A stretch of DNA of 64,000 bases, from assembly GCF_011839805.1 (NCBI RefSeq), contig NZ_VWPY01000006.1:62001-126000 (forward strand), in the 5' to 3' direction. Below, piece by piece: positions 60,995-64,000 of this stretch (positions are counted from its first letter, which is position 1; the number at the start of each line of letters is the position of its first letter). Source of the stretch: Kineococcus rubinsiae (GTDB lineage Bacteria; Actinomycetota; Actinomycetes; Actinomycetales; Kineococcaceae). The translations under genes were made by a program, and so were the position numbers. The notes below the pieces were generated by a model. The model was not told the origin of the DNA. It saw only the letters and a list, made by a program, of their open reading frames with translations, and made no database searches.

Positions 60995-61726
60995 GTGGAG
61001 CACGGGCAGATCGACGGCACGGGAGTGCCGGCGGGGTTCGACCCCGATCGTCTGGGCGACGTCGTCCGGCGCGCCCCGCTCTTCGCGGCCCTCGACGACG
61101 AGGCCTCCGCGGAGCTGCTGGAGTCGATGGAACCCGTGCACCTCGAGCGCGGCGAGCAGCTGTTCGGCGAGGGCGAGGCGGGCGACCGCGTCTACGTCAT
61201 CCGCACCGGCAAGATCAAGCTCGTCCGCAGCTGGCCCGACGGCCGGGAGAACCTCCTCGCCGTCCTGGGCCCGGGCGAGATGTTCGGCGAGCTGTCCCTG
61301 TTCGACCCGGGCCCCCGCACCAGCTCGGCGCGCGCGGTGTCCGAGTCCGAGCTCATCGCCCTCGGCCACGAGGACATGATGCGGTGGCTGACGCGCCGTC
61401 CCGAGGTCGCCCGGCACCTGCTGCGCGCGCTCGCGCAGCGCCTGCGCCGCACCAACGTCGCGCTCGCCGACCTGGTCTTCACCGACGTCCCCGGCCGCGT
61501 GGCCAAGGCGCTGCTGGACCTCTCGCGCCGCTTCGGCCGCCCCATCGCCGACGGTCTCCTCGTGGCGCACGACCTGACGCAGGAGGAGCTCGCCCAGCTG
61601 GTCGGGGCCTCGCGCGAGACGGTGAACAAGGCGCTCGCGGACTTCGCCTCGCGCGGCTGGCTGCGCCTGGAGGCGCGCGCGGTCGTGCTGCACGACATCG
61701 ACCGGCTCACCCGCCGGGCCCGCTGA
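60995..61726 (+). CDS. crp: CRP/FNR-family transcriptional regulator
   Basis: A 243-residue cAMP receptor protein homologue, in the Rv3676 position. The cyclic-nucleotide-binding barrel includes [19 protein letters not shown] and [21 protein letters not shown], whose Glu and Arg-Thr/Ser residues contact cAMP in the family. The C-terminal winged helix has [24 protein letters not shown] as DNA-reading helices. GTG 60995 is chosen for its AGGAGG site nine bases away. It probably controls carbon and respiration genes, including acs as in mycobacteria. Confidence 0.93.
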   Translation: MEHGQIDGTGVPAGFDPDRLGDVVRRAPLFAALDDEASAELLESMEPVHLERGEQLFGEGEAGDRVYVIRTGKIKLVRSWPDGRENLLAVLGPGEMFGELSLFDPGPRTSSARAVSESELIALGHEDMMRWLTRRPEVARHLLRALAQRLRRTNVALADLVFTDVPGRVAKALLDLSRRFGRPIADGLLVAHDLTQEELAQLVGASRETVNKALADFASRGWLRLEARAVVLHDIDRLTRRAR

Positions 61727-61754
61727 GGCCCTCCCGGCCGTCGGCGCCGGGGCG

Positions 61755-62528
61755 TCAGCCCGGCAGGTCCACGCCGAGGTGGAGCAGCTGGGCCCGCACG
61801 GACCGCTCGGCCGCAGGCACGAGGCGCTCGTCGAGTCCCGGGTGCACCGCGGCGACGACCTGCGCGAGCGTGCCCGCCCCGGCCGCCGCGGCAGCGCGCA
61901 CCTGCCCGAGCCGGTCCCGCCGGTGCTCCAGCTGGGTGCGCAGCGCCGCGCGCGCGTCCGTCCGCGCCGGGCCGTGACCGGGCAGCAGCACGGCGGGCTC
62001 GGGCAGCGCCAGCAGGCGCTCCAGGGAGGCGAGGTAGGCGCCCACGTCCCCGTCGGGGTGGCCGACGACCGTGCTGCCCCGGCCCAGCAGGGTGTCTCCG
62101 GTCAGCACGGCGCGGTCGCCGGGCACCTGGACGCACAGGGAGTCGGCCGTGTGGCCGGGCGTGCGCAGGACCCGCAGGGCGAGGTCGTCGACGTCGAGGT
62201 CCTGACCGTCGAGGGCCGCGGGGAACCGCAGCACCGCCGGCCCGCCCGCCGCGGCCCGGAAGGCGTCGAGGCCGCCCGCGTGGTCGGCGTGGTGGTGGGT
62301 CACGAGCACCAGGGCGCAGACGAGCCCGCGGCCCGCGAGCTCCGCCAGGACGGCGCCGTGGTGGACGGGGTCGAGCTCACCCGGGTCCACCACGACGGCG
62401 GAGCGGGCCCCCGGCTCGGCGAGCACCCACGTGTTGGTGCCCTCCAGCGTCAGGGGGCCGGGGTTGGGCGCGAGCACGCACGTCGCCCGCGCCGTGACCG
62501 CGCCGCCCGTCCAGCCGCTGCCGTCCAC
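61755..62528 (-). CDS. Metallo-beta-lactamase fold hydrolase
   Basis: A 257-residue MBL-fold protein. LVTHHHADHAGG is the HxHxDH metal motif, RTPGHTADSLCV supplies the next His, LTGDTLLGRGS the bridging Asp, and LLPGHGPA the last His. It resembles Rv3677c and LACTB2-type endoribonuclease-like proteins. GTG 62528 starts five bases after the RidA stop. Function is inferred as a hydrolase of unknown substrate. Confidence 0.9.
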   Translation of the reverse strand: MDGSGWTGGAVTARATCVLAPNPGPLTLEGTNTWVLAEPGARSAVVVDPGELDPVHHGAVLAELAGRGLVCALVLVTHHHADHAGGLDAFRAAAGGPAVLRFPAALDGQDLDVDDLALRVLRTPGHTADSLCVQVPGDRAVLTGDTLLGRGSTVVGHPDGDVGAYLASLERLLALPEPAVLLPGHGPARTDARAALRTQLEHRRDRLGQVRAAAAAGAGTLAQVVAAVHPGLDERLVPAAERSVRAQLLHLGVDLPG

Positions 62529-62533
62529 GTCGC

Positions 62534-63001
62534 TCAGCCGACCCGGAGGACGACCTCGACCTCGACGGGGGAGTCCATCGGCAGCACGGTCACGCCGACG
62601 GCGCTGCGGGCGTGCCGGCCGGCGTCGCCGAACAGCTCCCCCAGCAGCTCGCTGGCCCCGTTGACCACCGCGGGCTGACCCGTGAACGAGGGGTCGCTGG
62701 CCACGAACCCCGTGACCTTCACGACGCCGAGCAGGTGGTCCGGCCCGCCCGCGGCCTCCGCGGCGGCGGCCACGGCGTTCAGCGCGGACTGCCGGGCCAG
62801 GCGGGCGGCCTCGGCCGGGTCCACCAGACCGGGCCCGGTGCCGACCTTGCCCGTCGCGGGCAGCGCGCCGTCGACGAACGGCAGCTGGCCCGAGGTGTGG
62901 ACGACGTCGCCGGAGCGCACCGCGGGCACGTAGGCCGCCAGCGGCGCCGGGACCGCGGGCAGCGTGATCCCCAGCTCGGCGAGGCGGGCCGTCAGGCTCA
63001 C
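62534..63001 (-). CDS. RidA/YjgF family protein
   Basis: A 155-residue protein of the RidA superfamily (Rv3678c position). YVPAVRSGDVVHTSGQLPFVDG and LLGVVKVTGFVASDPSF match the family; the imine-binding Arg of canonical RidA near the C-terminus is not obvious (the tail reads SAVGVTVLPMDSPVEVEVVLRV), so it may be a divergent Rid group. GTG 63001 overlaps the DUF4177 stop as GTGA. Confidence 0.88.
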   Translation of the reverse strand: MSLTARLAELGITLPAVPAPLAAYVPAVRSGDVVHTSGQLPFVDGALPATGKVGTGPGLVDPAEAARLARQSALNAVAAAAEAAGGPDHLLGVVKVTGFVASDPSFTGQPAVVNGASELLGELFGDAGRHARSAVGVTVLPMDSPVEVEVVLRVG

Positions 63002-63153
63002 GGCTTGGGGCGCTTGAGGTAGGCGACGAGGCCGTTGCCGTCGGGGCCCGTGATGACCTGCACGAGCTCCCAGCCGTCGGAGCCCCACTGGTCGAGGATC
63101 TGCTTCGTCGCGTGCACGATCAGCGGCACCGTTGCGTACTCCCACGTCGTCAT
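62998..63153 (-). CDS. DUF4177 small protein
   Basis: A 51-residue protein: ATG at 63153, stop at 63000-62998, overlapping the RidA start by four bases. The pattern MTTWEYATVP ... QWGSDGWELVQV ... VAYLKRPKP is typical of DUF4177. It matches the small gene Rv3678A next to Rv3678c in M. tuberculosis. Function unknown. Coupled to the RidA-family gene, so likely co-expressed. Confidence 0.85.
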   Translation of the reverse strand: MTTWEYATVPLIVHATKQILDQWGSDGWELVQVITGPDGNGLVAYLKRPKP

Positions 63154-63207
63154 GGCGGCCACCGTAGTGGCCGCCGCGGCGAGGTCGTGCGGCGACGGTG
63201 CCGCGGC

Positions 63208-63564
63208 TCAGACGGCCTGCGTGAGCTCCGCGACGGGCGGGCCCTCGACCACGACCGGGCACTCGTCGGTGACGCTGCCGGGAAGGGTCGCGAGGTGGTT
63301 GTCGCGCGCCGTCTCCAGCAGCCGGCGCCAGGACTGCACGTTCGGCCGCCGCTTGAGCAGGGCCCGGCGCTCGCGCTCGGTCATCCCGCCCCAGACGCCG
63401 AACTCGATGCGGCTGTCGAGCGCGTCCGCGAGGCACTCGGTGCGCACGACGCACCCGCCGCAGATCGCCTTCGCGCGGTTCTGCGCAGATCCCTGCACGA
63501 ACAGCTCGTCAGCGGAGCTCGACTTGCACGCGCCCCGGCTCGCCCACTCCAACGTCCAGACCAT
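63208..63564 (-). CDS. WhiB-family iron-sulfur regulator (WhiB4-like)
   Basis: A 118-residue protein. Cys13, Cys35, Cys38 and Cys44 form the C-x21-C-x2-C-x5-C set for a [4Fe-4S] cluster. GVWGGMTERERR (residues 56-67) is the WhiB turn and basic DNA-contact segment. In M. tuberculosis the WhiB4 gene lies at the same place, divergent from ponA2. WhiB proteins sense oxygen or NO and bind the housekeeping sigma factor. ATG 63564. The 321-base region upstream is shared with the penicillin-binding protein gene. Confidence 0.92.
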   Translation of the reverse strand: MVWTLEWASRGACKSSSADELFVQGSAQNRAKAICGGCVVRTECLADALDSRIEFGVWGGMTERERRALLKRRPNVQSWRRLLETARDNHLATLPGSVTDECPVVVEGPPVAELTQAV

Positions 63565-63885
63565 CGACGGCCCCTCCCGTCAACGCCGTCCTGGACCGCC
63601 GCGGTGTTCCGCGGCCGGTTCCCCCCAGGCTCGGCGCATCCTGTGAACTTCCTCGAACGCCCGTGAAGGGCGCCCCTTGCAGCGTAAAGTCGGGTCTGCG
63701 GAACACCTAGAGCCTGTTGTGAGGACTCTGGATAGTCATTGGTGACTACTCCGCCACCCGAACGCTCAGCTCCTCGTCACGGGGCGTGTCCTCCGGTCGC
63801 GGTCCGGTCACGATCCTGCGGAGGGACCGCGCAGGCCTGGGTCCTGCGACACCGACCGGCCCGCAGCGTTGACTACCCTGACCCC
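63565..63885. other. 321-base divergent promoter region, whiB / penicillin-binding protein
   Basis: No gene is seen. It must hold promoters for both flanking genes. A palindrome TAGTCA-TTGG-TGACTA lies at 63733-63748. A TTGACT at 63869-63874 is too near the ATG at 63886 to be a -35 for that start. The part near whiB is AT-richer than average (around 63685-63745). Confidence 0.45.
63733..63748. promoter_or_regulatory. Palindrome between whiB and the PBP gene
   Basis: TAGTCA-TTGG-TGACTA, 6-bp perfect arms around four bases, near the middle of the divergent region. Candidate operator; no regulator assigned. Confidence 0.4.
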
Positions 63886-64000
63886 ATGGCTCAACGCTCG
63901 GTGCACCGCCCTGTCGTCCGGCTGCTCGGCGCCTTCGTCGCCGTCAGCGCCGCGGGCGGCGTGCTCGCCGCCGGGCTGACCATGCCGGGGGTGGCCGCCT
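63886..64000 (+). CDS. Penicillin-binding protein (PonA-like), N-terminus only
   Basis: Only the first 38 codons are in the window. MAQRSVHRPVVRLLGAFVAVSAAGGVLAAG is a short cytoplasmic tail plus membrane helix of the type that opens actinobacterial class A penicillin-binding proteins. Position next to a divergent whiB gene equals ponA2 (Rv3682) of M. tuberculosis. The assignment rests on context and this N-terminus alone. Confidence 0.6.
   Translation, partial: MAQRSVHRPVVRLLGAFVAVSAAGGVLAAGLTMPGVAA

Noticed and set aside
63869-63885. TTGACT as a -35 element for the penicillin-binding protein gene
   Set aside because: It is only 12 bases from the ATG, leaving no room for a spacer, -10 and start.
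1-64000. tRNA, rRNA, CRISPR array, insertion sequence or replication origin
   Set aside because: I looked for cloverleaf-type arms, spaced direct repeats, transposase motifs and DnaA-box clusters in the gene-free stretches and saw none; a covariance-model scan could still find a small RNA.

Overview
The window is GC-rich actinobacterial chromosome. GTG starts are frequent, four-base GTGA stop/start overlaps recur, and WhiB, LGFP-repeat, CWB2 and DUF222-HNH proteins are present. The right end keeps the gene order of the Mycobacterium tuberculosis acs - Rv3669 - ephE - marP - nth - crp - Rv3677c - Rv3678c - whiB4 - ponA2 block. The mix of cell-surface LGFP/CWB2/FN3 proteins, several diguanylate cyclases and FliA/WhiG-like promoters fits a motile member such as Kineococcus (Kineosporiaceae). 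The genus is an inference, not a demonstration.

Layout. 1-15 kb: a surface/exoprotein cluster with two paralogous metzincin proteases, a DUF222-HNH protein between them, a GH114 lipoprotein, an LGFP-SGNH esterase, a seven-module FN3 protein and an NHL-CWB2 protein. 15-19 kb: a MASE1-PAS-PAS-GGDEF diguanylate cyclase and a CHASE3-HAMP-PP2C phosphatase. 19-25 kb: a GT2/membrane protein/SNase-like operon, an acyltransferase-like membrane protein, a flavin-binding split-barrel protein and a second CWB2 protein. 25-32 kb: CDF transporter, ribokinase, YeiH-type exporter, two AbiEi/DUF559-like proteins, a dehydrogenase and a two-domain putative DNA-repair or nucleic-acid-binding protein. 32-38 kb: an LGFP subtilase and a LacI-regulated sugar operon (Gfo/Idh/MocA oxidoreductase plus TIM-barrel isomerase). 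38-48 kb: two further GGDEF proteins, CAP, VanW, HhH-GPD and a PAS-GAF-PP2C phosphatase. 47.6-51.6 kb: peptide deformylase, TsaD, TerD, cyanase and an EamA exporter. 51.6-64 kb: the conserved acs-to-ponA block, with a manganese catalase and an RsiG-like protein placed inside it.

The most interesting signal is regulatory. Seven promoter-like elements of the form CTCAAG-N15-GCCGAY (four exact, three near matches) stand in front of all three GGDEF genes, the FN3 protein, the NHL-CWB2 protein, the LGFP subtilase and a 100-residue unknown protein. This is the architecture of FliA/WhiG-type (sigma-28 family) promoters. The window also encodes a protein that aligns without gaps to RsiG, the c-di-GMP-responsive anti-sigma factor of WhiG, but with its nucleotide-binding residues replaced. 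Together these suggest a sigma-28 regulon that makes c-di-GMP and remodels the cell surface, with possible feedback through RsiG-type anti-sigma factors. The promoter elements are seen directly; the circuit is inference.

Other sequence-level structures include a LexA-like palindrome centred on the start codon of the DUF222-HNH gene, a LacI-type operator on a good sigma-70 promoter, a family of palindromic terminator-like elements (31.6, 32.5 and 50.6 kb), hairpins that can mask the ribosome binding sites of two diguanylate cyclase genes, and an in-frame 15-base minisatellite inside a GGDEF domain. I saw no tRNA, rRNA, CRISPR array, insertion sequence or prophage.
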